DNA from: Ochotona curzoniae
Taxonomy: Eukaryota > Chordata > Mammalia > Lagomorpha > Ochotonidae
DNA: 64,000 nt
Direction of reading: 5' to 3'
Assembly (NCBI RefSeq): GCF_017591425.1
Contig: NW_024467121.1
Location: 22,456,707-22,520,706 of the forward strand
A program made the position numbers and the translations under genes. The first letter of the stretch is position 1, and each line of letters begins with the position of its first letter. The notes beneath the pieces are model-generated. The model was not told where the DNA came from. It searched no databases and saw nothing but the letters and a program-made list of their open reading frames with translations. Positions 25,590-36,360 of this stretch are shown here, in pieces.

Positions 25590-25835
25590 CGTTACTTCTT
25601 CCATGAAGCCCTCAGAGTCTGACGGGCAAAGCTGGCTGTTACATCCCCTGGTCCCCGAGGTCTTCACTCATGCTGCTCAGCATCCGCAGCCTGATGCTAT
25701 TATCTGCCTCACTGCCTCTCCGGGCAAGAGCTATGTCTTATCTTCATGTTGGCATCTCTGGTGCCTCGTTCCATGTCTGGCACAGGGCAGGAATTCAATA
25801 AATGTTCACTGGGTGAGCAAACAAATTGCATTAGG
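25590..25835 (+). mobile_element. L2 LINE 3' end, plus
   Basis: 'gcaagagctatgtcttatctt' and 'tctggcacagggcaggaattcaataaatgttcactgggtgagc' match the L2 3' terminus. Confidence 0.7.
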
Positions 25836-26535
25836 AAACACTTTTACAAGAAGGTGGTGGTGGAGCAGATGGCCAGCTGGCACCTTGTTCTGGCCTAGGT
25901 GACTGTTCTTCACAAATCACTCGCATGCCTATTTCCCCAGTTCCAGGTTTGCGGCTACAATGTGACATTTCCTGCTAACTGTACTGAGCAACCATGGCTC
26001 ATTCCCACTTGACTGCTCACCTCCTCCAAGTGTCTCTTGAATTCAGATTCTGCCTGTAATGCTGGGCTTCCTAGGGCTCCATTTCACAGCAGCTGCAGGG
26101 ACTGCTGTTGTCTGGGGAAGCCATCGGCTTGTGAGGTTCCAATCTTCTGCTTCCTGCAGTGAATCCTATCAAATCCTCTGGTACGTTGTCCTGGGCCTTA
26201 GAAAGCTCCAGCTATTGACAGAATGCAAATCTTAACATTTAAAAATCAGCAAGATACTGTTTGTATCCATTAGATTGTCAAAGTTAACAGCAAAATATGC
26301 TAAGAGGGGTTAGGATATAGAAACAGTCTTCCCCTGGGATAGGCAGAAAATACACTATAGATTTCAAGATAGAACCTCATCATTTTAAAGTTGATCCAAC
26401 AGGGATCAACTAGAGTGGGGAGGGAGGAAGGAAGGAAAAAGAATTCTCAGGATAGCACACCAGTTGGGATTACATCTGTAGCTAAGAGCAGGATGATTTT
26501 CCAAGGACGGGGTTGTGTGGTAAAGTGAGAAAGAA
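25836..26535. other. unannotated intergenic DNA
   Basis: No recognised element. Confidence 0.35.
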
Positions 26536-26539
26536 ACCA

Positions 26540-26666
26540 CACAACCCCTTCATTCCTTCTTTCCTTCCTTCCCCCATCCCTTCCCTTCCTTTTCCCTTTC
26601 TTGCTGTCTCCCTCTCTCTCTCTCCCTCTCTCTCTCTGTTTCTCTCCCTCCCTTCCTCCCCACTCC

Positions 26667-26721
<55 letters not shown>

Positions 26722-26723
26722 CT
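26540..26723. repeat. CT-rich tract plus (TCTA)n microsatellite
   Basis: Polypyrimidine 26540-26665 followed by about 14 perfect TCTA units (26667-26723). Likely length-polymorphic. Confidence 0.95.
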
Positions 26724-27186
26724 TAGGTACCTGGTCTTTGTGCACTGGGTCCCTGCAAAGGGGCCTAAACATGTGTACCACCCCTAGAGGCAGGAGGGCT
26801 GGCCTGGGCTCTTTCCTTTCCAGGCAGAAGTGCACGGGAGGTGAAGCATGTGACCCAGAGTGAGTCTCAGGGAGGCTGAGCTCCCCGCCTGCGGGCCAGG
26901 CCCTCTGCCACACATCTGCCTCAGCCCAGGAGCATGAGAGTAGGCAGGACTTTCCACAGAACTCAGCCTGCCGGGCCTCTAGGAACAGCAAGCTCTGCCG
27001 AGGGAAGCCACAAGTCACAAGATGAGGCCTGCTTTCTGCCCAGGAGACACATATGAAAATGCCACTGAGACCTAACTGCATGCTGACAGCAAAGCAGGTG
27101 AGGCAGAGAGGTCAAACACACTAAGACGGTTTGAATGAAAGGAAAGTATTCCCTTTGCAAACATGGAGATAAAATGGGATCTTTTG
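26724..27186. other. unannotated intergenic DNA
   Basis: GC-rich relative to its neighbours; frames on both strands lack recognisable protein features. Confidence 0.35.
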
Positions 27187-27504
27187 TCTTTTTAGGGATT
27201 GATTTATTTGAAACACAAAGTTACCAAGACAGGAGCATGGAAGAGAGATTTTCCACCTGCTGCTTTACTTCCCAAATAGCTGCAACAGTTAGGGAAGGGC
27301 CAGGCGAAGCCAAGAGCTTCATCAGAGTCTGCTATGTGGGTGCAGGGACCCAAGCGCTTGGGTCATCTTCTGCTGCTTTCTTAGGTACATCAGAAGGGGG
27401 CTGGAGGGAAACTGGAACGGCTGGCACAAAAAACTGATTCCCACATGGGATGCTGGCAGCAATGTAGGCAGTGGCTTTAACTGCTATGCCACACTGCCAG
27501 CTCC
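27187..27504 (-). repeat. old CSINE, minus
   Basis: 'agggattgatttatttgaaacac', 'gtgcagggacccaagcgcttgggtcatcttctgctgc', ending 'aactgctatgccacactgccagc'. Confidence 0.85.
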
Positions 27505-28894
27505 TAAAATGAGATTTCTATGTTGCACTTTTTGGTCAATGAAGCCAATTTTCTGACAACCAGAGAGACTTTCCATTGAGAGAGGGTATGAGATGTAATA
27601 CTAGTCAGAACCTGTGACAGAATTTAGAAGGTGGGGCCTGGGGTTACTCAATCCCAAGGCCACCCCCCTGTGCCTTCCGTGTGTGTAGGTCTCTCCTTAG
27701 AACTGTGCTGGCAACACTTGCTCACCAAGGAACCACCCTGGCATAGCCTGGCACCACCTGGCTTAGTGAGTGAGGGCAGCTGGCTACAAGGCCTAACTGG
27801 GTCTTGCATGTTCCCAGTAAGTCTATGTCAGGCGCACACGTGAGGCGTTAGGTATGCTCAAACTGTTGCTATGAAACACTATGCCTCTGGGAGGAAGAAA
27901 TCCCGAGAGGAATGCTTCCCATGTCTGCACCCCTCCTTCAGGTTCTGAGTCGCCAGTCAGAAAAGCTCAGGCACACCACGCCCCTCCCTCCTCTCCCCCG
28001 CCTTCCTCCAAGGCCTGCAGCTCCTTCTGCTCCAGGCCAGGACTCTAATGAGCACAGTCAAGGGAGTGGCCCATTCTCTATTTGGACTTGATCTTGAGAA
28101 AAAAAAATTAGGTAATCCCTGGAGAAAATGTATCTTTGGAAACCCAGTGAATGAAAAAATACTTCCTGTTAAGACCCACTAGTGTAGTTATTTGTCATGA
28201 AACTGGGACTCTTCTAGAAGTCAAAGGCAGCTCTATTCGTGAAGGTACAGATAGAACCGTGTGGGGCAGAGACACACACGCTTATGCGAGTTAGGAAGGA
28301 GATTAGAACAAAAACTCAGGAAGCAGAATCTCAGCTGACGCCAGCTGATACAAAACAGGAACAACAGAAGACCCAACCCAGAGCCCCCGAGATTTGGGAG
28401 TTTTGTGACCACAGCAGCCCCTGATGAAGCCCAACTTCTCTGCTAGCCATTCTGTACAGGGGAAGTGACCCGCCCGTGAACAGGGCATGGGGGCCGTGGG
28501 GACCACATGCCTCCACACACAAAGCACTCAGAACAGCTCCTGGCACACGGTGACACTCAGCCCCAACTACGCTCTAAATTCTAACACACGAGAATGAAAA
28601 AGACTGAACACAGCAAGCTCGGAGTTCAAGCACAGCACAGCATTACTCCAGGAGAGCAAGGCAAAGAAAAGGAGGGATGCCTTCTCTACAGCCTGGATGT
28701 CGCCACTCAGAGGATGGGGAAGCAAGCAGCTAGGCATAGGCTGTTCTATGGGATAAGGATGGTGAGTACCAGCTAGGGGTGCTGAGGGAGACCAGGAGAC
28801 TCGCTGGCATGGTGCTGAATATCACAACATGTGAGGGGCCTTCCTAGAATGCAAAATCAGATTTTAGCAGACAGCTGCTTTCTTTTTTTAAAAT
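27505..28894. other. unannotated intergenic DNA
   Basis: No exon, SINE or LINE recognised. Confidence 0.35.
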
Positions 28895-29185
28895 TTTCAT
28901 ATGTGTTCCTTTTTTAGCTGTACTCCTCCCTTCTCCAACCTTGAATTGTTTTTTATCTTAAACCTCCCAGGCCCTTGAACCTAATCTCTATTAGATATTT
29001 CCCTGATGCCCTACCCCCAGAGACCAGCATCCTCACTGCCTTTCTGCTGCTCTCTACTTCCCTCCATGTCACACATGTGACAAAACTTTAACTTCTGGTT
29101 AGACTACTGTAACAATCTACCAGTTTTGCTCCTGAGCCATTGCTGCTGAACAAAATCCTCCGTGTTCCTTGAAAATCATCATCTG
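28895..29185 (+). mobile_element. L2 LINE remnant, plus
   Basis: 'gttagactactgtaacaatctaccag' near 29099 parallels the L2 motif ggactactgcaacaacctcctaac. Confidence 0.6.
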
Positions 29186-29200
29186 GGCAGGCGTGAGAGG

Positions 29201-29890
29201 GTGCACGGCGGTGTGATGGTTCAGTGGCTGAATCTTCACCTTGCAAGTGCTGGGATGCCATGATCCCACATGGACACAACTTTATATTCCAGCTGCTCCG
29301 CTTACCATTCAGTTCCCTGCTTGTGGTCTGGGAAAGCAGTGGAGGATGATCTTTCAAAGTCTTGGGACCCTGCACCTGCATAGGAGACCTGGAAGAAACC
29401 CTTGGTTCCTGGCTTTGGATCGGCTCAGCTCAGACCATTGTGGCCATTTGGAGCGTAAAAAAAGTGGATGGAAGATCTTTCTTTCTATATATCCTTCTTT
29501 CTGTAAACCTGATCTTCCAGGCCTGGTGCTGTGGCCTAGCAGCTAAACTCCTCGCCTTGAATGCTCCGGGATCTCATATGGTTGCTGGTTCTAATCCCGG
29601 CAGCTCCACTTCCCATCTAGCTCCGTGCTTGTGGCCTGGGAAAGCAGTCCAGGATGGCCCAAAGCCTTGGGACCCTGCACCCATGTGGGAGGCCAGGAAG
29701 AAGCTCCTGGCTCCTGGCTTCAGATTGGCGCAGCACCAGCCGTTGCCATCACTTAGGGAGTGAATCATCGGACAGAAGATCTTCTCTGTCTCTCCCCAAC
29801 TCTGCATATCTGACTTTGCAATAAAAATAAATACATCTTTTAAAAAATCTGACCTGCTTTTCCAATAAAAATACATAAATCTTAAAAGAA
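29201..29890 (+). repeat. CSINE (outer copy) split by a second CSINE
   Basis: The body runs 29201-29518, and its own end resumes after the inner copy ('ctgcttttccaataaaaatacataaatctt', about 29852-29889). The outer copy is the more diverged. Confidence 0.85.
29519..29847 (+). repeat. CSINE (inner copy), plus
   Basis: Complete element, 'ggcctggtgctgtggcctagcagctaa' to 'gcaataaaaataaatacatctttt', landing in the 3' end of the outer copy in the same orientation. Confidence 0.9.
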
Positions 29891-29904
29891 AAAAGAAAGT
29901 CCCT

Positions 29905-30705
29905 AATGGGCCCTTTCTCAGACACTTTAAAATGTTTCCACCTCTTCAAGCTCCACAACCTACTGCCTTCCTCTTCACTCAAAAGCACAGTAAGGGCCAT
30001 CAGGTAGTATCTGTGTGTTCATTGTTTCCCATGAAAGCCAGTGTCTTTTCTGCCCTAGAATCCAACCACTCCCAACTTCTCTGTGGTTCCCAGCCCTTGG
30101 AACACAAACGTGCTTGCATACAACCTGTTTCCAGAAACCACTCCCTCAACTGTATTCCCTCCTGCCCTCGTGCAAGTAACCCATCCTCTGGGCTCCACTT
30201 GCTCATTCCATCCATTCACCAACCCACTGGACTCTTATTTCCTGTCGTTTGACTGTATCTGCTCTGGGAGCGGCCCTTGATAAACTCCCCACAGCTAAAA
30301 TGAATGGGCACTTATCCCATCTCCAATCGCCTTCCTCCCTACCACATCTGGAGTGGCTCCTACCTCCTCCTGATGCATTTCTCCTGTCTTGGCTTCTAAG
30401 ATGCTTGTCTCCAGTTTTCCTTCCTCCCAGGCTTTTCCTTCCCAGTCCTTGATCTGAGTTCCTCTTCTATTCTCCTTAAACTCTGATGCTCCACAGGATC
30501 TATTCTTAACCCTCCTGTGTCCAGGGCAATGAGTACTGTTTACATGCCAAGAACTCCAAAGGTCAGGTCTCTGGCCAGAGTTTTCCTCCTTACCCAACTA
30601 AGTACTCCATGTCTCACCCTAGGGGATCCACTAGCTCCTCAATCCCACGATCTCCATAGTGACACTCATCACTTGCTCCCTGGATCTTATATCTCATCGA
30701 GGGTC
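29905..30705 (+). mobile_element. L2 LINE ORF-region remnant, plus
   Basis: Decayed L2 coding region: 'cttggcttctaagatgcttgtctccagttttcc' parallels L2 (cttggcttccgtgacaccacactctcctggttttcc), and 'gatgctccacaggatctattcttaaccctc' follows in the right order. Many stops; no protein is encoded. Confidence 0.7.
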
Positions 30706-30893
30706 GTCCAGGTCTCCCAAGGCTTTGGGCCGTTCTCGACTGCTTTCCCAGGCCACATGCAGGGAGCTGGATGGGAAGTGGAGCCACTGGGATTAGAACC
30801 AGTGCCCATATGGGATCCCAGCGTATTCAAGGGAAGGGATCCCGGCGCATTCAAGGGAAGGACTTTTATCAGCTAGGTCACCACACCAGGCCC
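30706..30893 (-). repeat. truncated CSINE, minus, with internal 24-bp duplication
   Basis: Only the head-side half is present, ending 'gctaggtcaccacaccaggcccc'. A 24-base segment is tandemly repeated (ggatccc(a/g)gcg(t/c)attcaagggaag, starting 30813 and 30837). Confidence 0.88.
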
Positions 30894-31189
30894 CTTTTAA
30901 TGATTTTCAACGTCCAAACTAATTATCCAGACCAGAGCCATGAGCAAATTAAAATTTACAAACTAGGGCATTATAATCTCAAATGAGATTGGTAATTAGC
31001 ACTTGTAGGAATTAATTTTTAATAGTAATTTCAATAACTCCTTGTACATTCAGATTGCTGAAGTGTTTGTTGTTATTTTAAAAGGAAGCCAATATCAACT
31101 GCTGCCCACTTTTAATTTGTGGTCATTCTCTCCTCTCTCTAGAGCTTCATATATTAAACTTTATGTCATTACAGTTACTCTTCATTTTG

Positions 31190-31471
31190 TCATTTGAATT
31201 AATTTGAAGATAATATGGATTTTATTGTTGAAAATAACAACTCATTTTGATGCTTTCAGAATAGTTTTAAAATAATTTGCAACTGAGCATTCCATAGGTT
31301 AGGCATACTTTAAAAATTGCTTTAAACTATTATGATAACTTTTTTAAAAAAAATGTTGAAATAGTTCAATCATAAGTCCATTAGCTATAGAAATTACTAA
31401 AATGTAAAATTAACAAAGATAAGCATTTTTTAAAATTGTTTTTTCAATTACAAGTTGAATCTTTAGAACAT
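31190..31471 (-). other. EFCAB2: probable EFCAB2 3' UTR
   Basis: AT-rich, repeat-free sequence follows the stop codon. The end is placed 10-30 bases beyond the first AATAAA on the minus strand. No strong GU-rich downstream element is visible, so a longer UTR is possible. Confidence 0.4.
31221..31226 (-). terminator. candidate poly(A) signal AATAAA
   Basis: 'tttatt' on the plus strand gives AATAAA on the gene strand, ~246 bases after the EFCAB2 stop codon. It is the first canonical hexamer in that direction. Confidence 0.45.
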
Positions 31472-31587
31472 TTAACTGTCATCTATCACCATTGTTGTTA
31501 TATATTCCTTGTAATTAATTGCATTTGTCTCTGGATCAATTGCAGCAGACAACATTTCTTCCATTTCCTCTTGAGAAAAAGGTTCGC
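31472..31587 (-). CDS. EFCAB2: EFCAB2 last coding exon
   Basis: Encodes the C-terminal 37 residues plus TAA (31472-31474); one base (G) from the previous exon completes the glycine codon. The acceptor is strong (tttcccttcttgtccttcccag before 31587). The peptide begins EPFSQEEMEEMLSAAIDPET and ends NYKEYITTMVIDDS, matching the end of DRC8. It carries the last EF-hand: the helix is good, but the loop DPETNAINYKE is one residue shorter than a canonical 12-residue calcium loop and lacks the usual Gly at position 6, so calcium binding is doubtful. The same short form is, as I recall, seen in other mammals. Frame intact; no sign of decay. Confidence 0.93.
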
Positions 31588-32696
31588 CTGGGAAGGACAA
31601 GAAGGGAAATTCATCATTGACAATGATCTGATTTTTTTTTCTTTCTCTTTCAACAAACCAGTTTCACTGCCAGGTAGCCTCACAAGCCCCCAGTGTCTCA
31701 CTAGCTACTCTCTTCACGAGTTACAGAGCAGCATATCATGACAGTCCAGAGGTCCCGGAAGCATGCTACTCTGGCAGACCTGAAATCTACTTTACTCTGC
31801 AGGTATCACAGACTAGCAATCTACAGAACATACTACTTCAGCCAAAACAGCAAGCAGACAGCAAGTAAGACAGCAGGCTTACTTGTTTAATTATCTAATT
31901 TGAAACTATTGAGACTGCCAAAACATTAACCCAAAGTTCAATCTTCTGGGGCATATAATTATTATTTAGTAAGAGTATGAAGAGATGATTAAATGTTTAT
32001 AATGCAAAATTGCTGAAAAGGAGACAATAGCAACTGGAAATTAGAGTGATTTCATCTCTAAATGTTTCTAAACTGGGACTGGCCAACTTAGTGAAGTCAG
32101 TTAGAGAAGCCACTCATCTACTATTGAAAAACAGCTGGGTCCAGTGTTGGTGTAAAAGCACCCCTAAAGCTGGGCAGAAAACTTTAAACGTTAGGCTTTA
32201 ATTGGATGCAGGAAACAGTGGAGGACCATCTTACAGACTGGCTTCACCATGATGAGTGGCAAACTCAGGTGAGCTGGCAAGGCTACTGACCACTTAACAC
32301 AGTATTTTGTCCTAATGCTAAACAAGAACAGATACATCCTCATCACCATCTCATTCCTACAGCGCCTAACCCAAGCTGGCGAGCTATCAGAGCCTTAGGC
32401 TTACCTGCTTTACGTGCTTAAGTCACCCACCATTACAAACAATGCTTTCTTAGTTGGGGTTCAATTACTACTAGAGAAATTATTCAAATGGCAGCTTTGA
32501 TGACAATGAACATATAGCACTGTCAAACAAGAGAAAAGTACAGAGTTGCTCTGAAAGCATGCTTATATCCTAAGAAAGAAAGAACATCTGAAATCCTAAA
32601 ATGACCAATTTGGTATTCTTGTTATACTTGATTGCTAAATGCTAAACCTACTGCCAAATGAACTTTGATGTATGTCCTTCAAAGAACACAAGTCAC
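31588..32696. other. EFCAB2 last intron, no recognised element
   Basis: Besides the splice acceptor tract at its low end, I recognise no repeat or exon until the CSINE at 32697. Confidence 0.4.
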
Positions 32697-32891
32697 AGAG
32701 GAGTGGGAGTTTATCCCACACCAAAGTGCCTAGGTTTCATTCCCAGGTCCTGACTCCAGCATTGCAGACCCCAGGATTCAATGGTGAGGGCTAAAGTAAT
32801 ACAGTTCCTGCCACCTACATGGGAGACCCAGACTGAGTTCCCAGCTCCTCTTTGGCTACTGCCAGCTCTAGGAGGGGGAACCACCAGATGG

Positions 32892-32932
<41 letters not shown>

Positions 32933-32940
32933 TTTTCAAG
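32697..32940 (+). repeat. old CSINE, plus
   Basis: 'gcctaggtttcattcccaggtcc', 'gccacctacatgggagacccagactgagttcc', ending in an expanded CT tract. Confidence 0.7.
32895..32928. repeat. (CT)n microsatellite
   Basis: About 17 CT units, probably grown from the CT-rich end of the CSINE around it. Confidence 0.9.
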
Positions 32941-33020
32941 GGGATGGTGGGGGAAGGGGTTGGGGGAATCCCAGAGCCTATGAAACTGTGCCACATAATA
33001 CAATGTAATTAATAAAAAAA
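32941..33020 (+). mobile_element. probable L1 3' terminus
   Basis: A G-rich run (gggatggtgggggaaggggttggggg), then 'cctatgaaactgtgccacataataca', 'attaataaa' and an A-run, looks like the G-rich-to-A-tail end of a lagomorph L1. Family assigned from memory. Confidence 0.4.
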
Positions 33021-33062
33021 AAATTTAAAAGATAAGCCACGTTAAAAGAAAAGTCTAATAAT

Positions 33063-33092
33063 GTGCTTGTTTTGGCAGCATATATACTAAAA
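33063..33092 (+). pseudogene. RNU6 pseudogene: U6 snRNA 5'-end fragment
   Basis: The 30 bases match U6 nucleotides 1-30 with four differences (gtgcttgttttggcagcata...ctaaaa). Similarity stops at the A-run. A weak direct repeat flanks it (tctaataat before, ctataatag after). Non-functional fragment. Confidence 0.8.
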
Positions 33093-33094
33093 AA

Positions 33095-33345
33095 CTATAA
33101 TAGTAACATTCATTGAGTACTACTGCGAGCCAGTCACTGATGTAAGTATCTCACACCTATATTAATAAACTAATCTCCCAATCACCCCATGAGAGGTGTT
33201 ACTGTCCCCATTTACAAATGACGACACCAGGAGCACACAAACGAATGAGGCAGACTGCCCCAGCAAGTGAGCAGTAGGCCTAGTGTCCAAATGCCAACAA
33301 TTAAGTTCATTATGTAAGGCGAATGACCTACATACTCTACTACTT
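33095..33345 (-). repeat. MIR, minus
   Basis: 'cattgagtactactgcgagccagtcactg', 'ccatgagaggtgttactgtccccatttacaaatgacgac' follow the inverted MIR consensus in order. Confidence 0.85.
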
Positions 33346-33444
33346 AGAACAATGCCTTGTTCCCAGTAAAAATAATGAAAGTAGCCACCTGCTTTCTTGG
33401 GAAAGAAAATGGATTTATCATTTTTGATGAAGGATGAAAGGAAA

Positions 33445-33660
33445 ATAGTTTAACGGCTAAAAGCCAGACCTGCCTTAGTTCAAGTGCAGGCTGTCTTTTA
33501 CTAGCTTTAAGATCTTAGGAAAGTTGCTTAACATCCCTGCTCTAGTTTCCCTGTCCATAAAATGGATGTGATAATACTACCTGACATTGCATAGGGCAGT
33601 TATGAGGATTAAATGTTATTACCTGGCACATAAGCGGCAGCATGCTTAGTGTTTGTTTAA
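33445..33660 (+). repeat. MIR, plus
   Basis: 'ttgcttaacatccctgctctagtttccctgtccataaaatggatgtgataatactacctg' and 'gaggattaaatgttatt...cctggcacataag': an unusually well preserved MIR core and 3' part. Confidence 0.92.
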
Positions 33661-34174
33661 AAACTTTTTTGAGATCTTCCCTGCTGCTAAATGCTATCTG
33701 ATGCAATACACATTCCTGGACACACAGGAACTTCTATCCTGTAGGAACTTGATTTAATGTGATTTACCATGTCTATATATGACTTCTTGGGCATTTAGCC
33801 TACATATTAAACTGATTAATGTGATTGATGCTGTATCAGTATTATGAAAAGACTGTGCGAGTAAACTTAATATGTTATTTTTATAAAGCACAGATGTACT
33901 TAAAAACAATTTCTGGAATGTTGAGACTCTCAAAGCACCACAATTTTTTTTACTAGACTAGCCAATTGCTATTACCCTTGGCTGACTGTACTGCTAACAT
34001 ACAATAACATCCTAGATTTGTATAGTACTTCTACATCTTACCACCAAACATTAACTCAATAAGGTGGAAGATATTTAGTAATATTTGTTGAAAATTTATG
34101 GGCATGTATATTCTTATCTGAAAATAATTGTTCTCTACTTTCCCCACTGAGTTACTCAATGGTTGACTGTTTTC
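33661..34174. other. intronic DNA, nothing recognised
   Basis: AT-rich; no repeat or exon signature. Confidence 0.35.
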
Positions 34175-34495
34175 TTAAAAAAGATTTATTTATTTTTATT
34201 GGTAAAGCAAATTTACTGAGAGAAGGGGAGGTACAAAGACCCTCTAAATGGTAAAAATGACCGGAGCTGAACCAGTCCAAAACTAGGAGCCAGGAGCTTC
34301 ATCTGTGTCTCCCATATAGGTGCAGGGTCCCAAGGCTTTAGGTCATCCTCCATTGCTTTTCCAGACCACAGGTAAGGAGCTGGATGGGAAGTGGAGCAAC
34401 TGGGACATGAACCAGCACCCATATGGATACAAACCAACATCTATATGGGATACTTACAGGTAGAAGATTAGCTGATTGAGCCATCGTGCCGGCCC
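34175..34495 (-). repeat. CSINE, minus
   Basis: 'aaaaaagatttatttatttttattgg' to 'tgagccatcgtgccggcccc'. A short partial duplication of the 'cccatatgggat' area occurs at 34417-34450. Confidence 0.9.
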
Positions 34496-34639
34496 CTCAA
34501 TTATTGACTTTTAAGTATTATTAACTCACTGTAGATACAGCTTTTCAGGAATTATCACATAGCACCTCTAACTAAACCACACATTTAGTCTATTCCTGTT
34601 TTCCCTGTTTACATTGGTAGCACTGTGAATGCACCCACC

Positions 34640-35360
34640 ATCAGTTACCATCAGTTATTAGATCTTGTCATGAGCTTTGACTCAGCTCTCACCTCTGTCT
34701 CCTGCTCTGCTACTCAGTGATGCCCTGGATCCCACCATAGGCTACATTACAGCATCAATCCCCTCTTTCTAAGGTCATTGTCAGGTAAGGCCTTAACTTA
34801 GAGTACATTCAAAATGCTGAAAAAGTCTACTAATTGATCTCCCTACATAACACCTTTTTCACTTACCTAACAAACCTTCCAACACCAGAGTAGCGTCGCC
34901 ACAATCACTCTTACACTAAGTGGTTTGCCTGCTCAAAATCTCACAATATATCTCCATTGCACACAGGGCAAGTTCCAAATTCCTGAGTTCAGGTTTCTGT
35001 ACTTTGGTTCCAATAAACCAACCTAAAGTAACTTCCTACTAATTGCTAACAGAATAGCCAAGCCTGTCCTCTCAGTGGCTTGTGAAATACCACATTCATT
35101 CCAGCCTTCTAGTTTTGCTCATGCTGTTTTATCCATCTATAACATCTCTCTTTTACCAGCCCCCTGACTCATTCATTCATTCATCAAACATTTATTGAGT
35201 CTACCGTGTATGAGGGTACTATAAAACCTAAGACTACTTCCGCCCCCAACAACTCATATAAATTCCACTTTCCCAAAGAACCTATTTCCCTAAGTCTTCA
35301 AAGTTCAAGTAACCTGAAGTAGCCTACATTTATCTTTTGATATTTTTCAGCTGTCTTGTA
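34640..35360 (+). mobile_element. L2 LINE remnant, plus
   Basis: 'agtctactaattgatctccctac' and 'ggtttgcctgctcaaaatctcacaatatatctccattgcacacagg' match L2 3' motifs in order (…ctgctcaaaacc…tggcttcccattgc). 'cattcattcattcatcaaacatttattgag' near 35170 follows. Confidence 0.65.
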
Positions 35361-35639
35361 CTATGATTTGTTTTATAAATTAATTTCATTTTTCCAATAG
35401 ATGACAGTACTCAAGAGGGAACATATTGCAGTACCATTATACCTTATCACATTTATTAAATACTAAACATACAATAGGTACAACATTAATTAAATTGAAC
35501 TGTTTTGATTAATTCAACTAAATTTACATTACCTAATATAATCTAGGATTTCCTTTTCATGTAAAACTTAAGATTAGAAAAGAACTAACTGGACAACTAC
35601 CCCAAACAAACAATAGCAGCAAAAAATTTCGGTGAATGA

Positions 35640-35990
35640 AACCAACGGACATTGGGAGGGCGACATCGTCCTCAGATCAGTGAAATCCACAGCATTTCAG
35701 AACTGTCCAAACCACTTGGACAGAGCCCTCGGGATATGTACACATGGAGACTCTGGGTTGATGTGAGGTGGCGGGTCCTCATTCTTGGGTACTGAGGCAT
35801 GTAGAAAGTCGTGAGTGGTATTCCCCTTTGCCTACCCTCTTCCCTCAGAAACAAGATAGCAAATTTTGAAGCAATGAGTATACCCAATTTTTCCCTAAAC
35901 TTTGATGCTGCCCACCTCAAACCACCATGTAATCATTATAAAGAATAAAATTTATTAAAAAACAAACACAAAAGCAAAAAAAAAAAAGAG
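35640..35990 (+). mobile_element. unidentified retrosequence with A-rich tail
   Basis: A unique segment ends 'atgtaatcattataaagaataaaatttattaaaaaac' and A-rich DNA to 35988. The AATAAA-then-poly(A) arrangement implies a reverse-transcribed RNA in plus orientation. Family not recognised; no intact frame. Confidence 0.4.
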
Positions 35991-36035
35991 GCTGATGCTT
36001 AAGAACTCAAAACATTCTCATTAAAACTAATCTCT

Positions 36036-36360
36036 GAGCCTGGCAGGGTAGCCTAGTGGCTAAAGTCCTTGCCTTGCATATGCTGGGATCCCATAAGGGT
36101 TCTGGTTCTAATCCTAGCAGCCCCGCTTCCCATCCAGCTCCCTGCTTGTGGTCTGGGAAAGCAGTCGAGGATGGTCTTGGTGTCCTGCACCTGTGTGGGA
36201 GACCTGGAGGAAGTTCCTGGCTCCTAGCTTCAGATTGGTGCAGCACCGGCACAACAGCAGTCACTTGGGGAGTGAGTCATCGGATGGAAGATCTTTCTCT
36301 GTCTCTCCTCCTCTCTGGATATCTGACTTTGCAGTAAAAACAAATAAATCTTTTTTAAAA
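36036..36360 (+). repeat. CSINE, plus
   Basis: 'gagcctggcagggtagcctagtggctaaag' to 'gcagtaaaaacaaataaatctttttt'. Confidence 0.92.

Noticed and set aside
26513..26863. Plus frame with repeated Ser-Ile-Tyr-Leu
   Set aside because: Translation of the (TCTA)n tract at 26667-26723.
32815..33003. Glu/Arg-rich minus frame (ERERERER)
   Set aside because: Translation of the (CT)n microsatellite at 32895-32928.
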